A stretch of DNA of 64,000 nucleotides from Capsulimonas corticalis (GTDB taxonomy: Bacteria; Armatimonadota; Armatimonadia; Armatimonadales; Capsulimonadaceae), in the NCBI RefSeq assembly GCF_003574315.2, contig NZ_AP025739.1:6076001-6140000 (forward strand), written 5' to 3'. Numbering within the stretch: the first letter of the stretch is position 1; each line of letters starts with the position of its first letter. Under the pieces are notes generated by a model that worked only from the letters and a program-made list of their open reading frames with translations, did no database searches and was not told the origin of the DNA. The position numbers and the translations under genes were made by a program. This document shows positions 63,726-64,000 of this stretch, in pieces.

Positions 63726-64000
63726 ATGGCGAGAAAACCTTTCAGGACGCCGGAATCTGACGCCCTTCCCCCCGTTGACCTGTACGAGGCGATTGGCGGC
63801 TCGGCGAAATGCCGCGAGCTTTCCGCCGCGTTCTATGCCCGGGTCGACAACGATCCCACTCTGGCCCCTCTGTTTCCGGGAAAGACTCACAAGTGCGCCA
63901 TCGAGGAGATGTCGGCGTTCCTGGCTCAGTTCCTGGGCGGCCCTTCGAAAGACGCGCAGCGCCGATGGTGGTTAAGCCTCCGTGAGTCCCATCTTCGGTT
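63726..64000 (+). CDS. Second truncated hemoglobin, cut by the window edge
   Basis: At least 91 residues are visible and the frame is still open at the end. DLYEAIGGSAKCRELSAAFY is the globin A/B-helix start, VDNDPTLAPLFP gives the CD region, and MSAFLAQFLGGP with WWLSLRESHLR the E/F segment just before the expected proximal His. A GGGAG ribosome site precedes the ATG at 63726. It differs from the globin at 57463-57861 in lacking the RGHPRLRMRH pattern. Confidence 0.82.
   Translation, partial: MARKPFRTPESDALPPVDLYEAIGGSAKCRELSAAFYARVDNDPTLAPLFPGKTHKCAIEEMSAFLAQFLGGPSKDAQRRWWLSLRESHLR

Overview
The window is 64 kb of GC-rich bacterial chromosome, densely coding. It has no rRNA or tRNA gene, no transposase, no CRISPR array and no phage gene that I can see. 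Several traits point to a Gram-negative-type (diderm) environmental bacterium: a Wza/Wzc/Wzx exopolysaccharide locus, a lipoprotein with an LSGC lipobox, and two pseudopilins with the H-X9-DG tail common in Planctomycetes, Verrucomicrobia and Armatimonadota. My best guess is an armatimonad of the Capsulimonas type. This is inferred from gene content, not from a marker gene.

Layout. (1) 1-5.6 kb: a LysR regulator divergent from a methyltransferase, with a LysR-type box and a promoter between them, then leuCD with a terminator, then a membrane acyltransferase. (2) 5.6-9.7 kb: a single-pass membrane protein with three YDLAGNP repeats, and a secreted propeller-like protein ending in a PA14 domain. 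(3) 9.65-30.6 kb: one leftward exopolysaccharide locus. It encodes an initiating sugar transferase, four GT4 enzymes, a double GT2 enzyme, two O-antigen-ligase/polymerase-like proteins, a flippase, the Wza exporter, the Wzc tyrosine autokinase, two membrane acyltransferases, and an FkbH-ACP-hexapeptide acyltransferase module suggesting ACP-dependent acylation, possibly glyceroylation. Two tiny paralogous membrane proteins and mutually exclusive hairpins precede wzc. (4) 31-35.7 kb: a lipoprotein with a Gly-X-Thr collagen-like stalk, and aconitase. (5) 35.8-38.9 kb: a HAF-repeat secreted protein and a divergent PstS-like binding protein. Each is preceded by an 11-bp-period array of CTTAACA-type repeats ending next to a -10 box, the layout of a Pho box. 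(6) 39-40.9 kb: a pseudopilin followed by a secreted alpha/beta hydrolase. (7) 41-47.7 kb: rrf2-sufBCDSE-sufT, with an IscR-type operator in front and three palindromic repeat elements inside or just behind the operon. (8) 47.9-53.6 kb: a GNAT enzyme, and a DUF58-transglutaminase-MoxR operon joined by ATGA overlaps. (9) 53.7-57.3 kb: a second pseudopilin, overlapped by a secreted glycoside hydrolase gene. (10) 57.3-64 kb: a truncated hemoglobin, Mn-type superoxide dismutase, two small hypotheticals, a lipid-kinase/NTP-transferase/CdsA operon, a secreted caspase-like protease with an embedded EF-hand, and the start of a second truncated hemoglobin cut by the window edge.

How it fits together. 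The genes describe an aerobic, Fe-S dependent heterotroph (Suf, aconitase, LeuC, SOD, globins) that builds an acylated extracellular polysaccharide, secretes pseudopilin-linked hydrolases and probably responds to phosphate limitation. The strongest signals not explained by ordinary gene calls are the two Pho-box-like arrays, the Rrf2 operator, the hairpin switch before wzc, the FkbH-ACP acylation module, the repeated pseudopilin-hydrolase pairing and the palindromic elements around suf.
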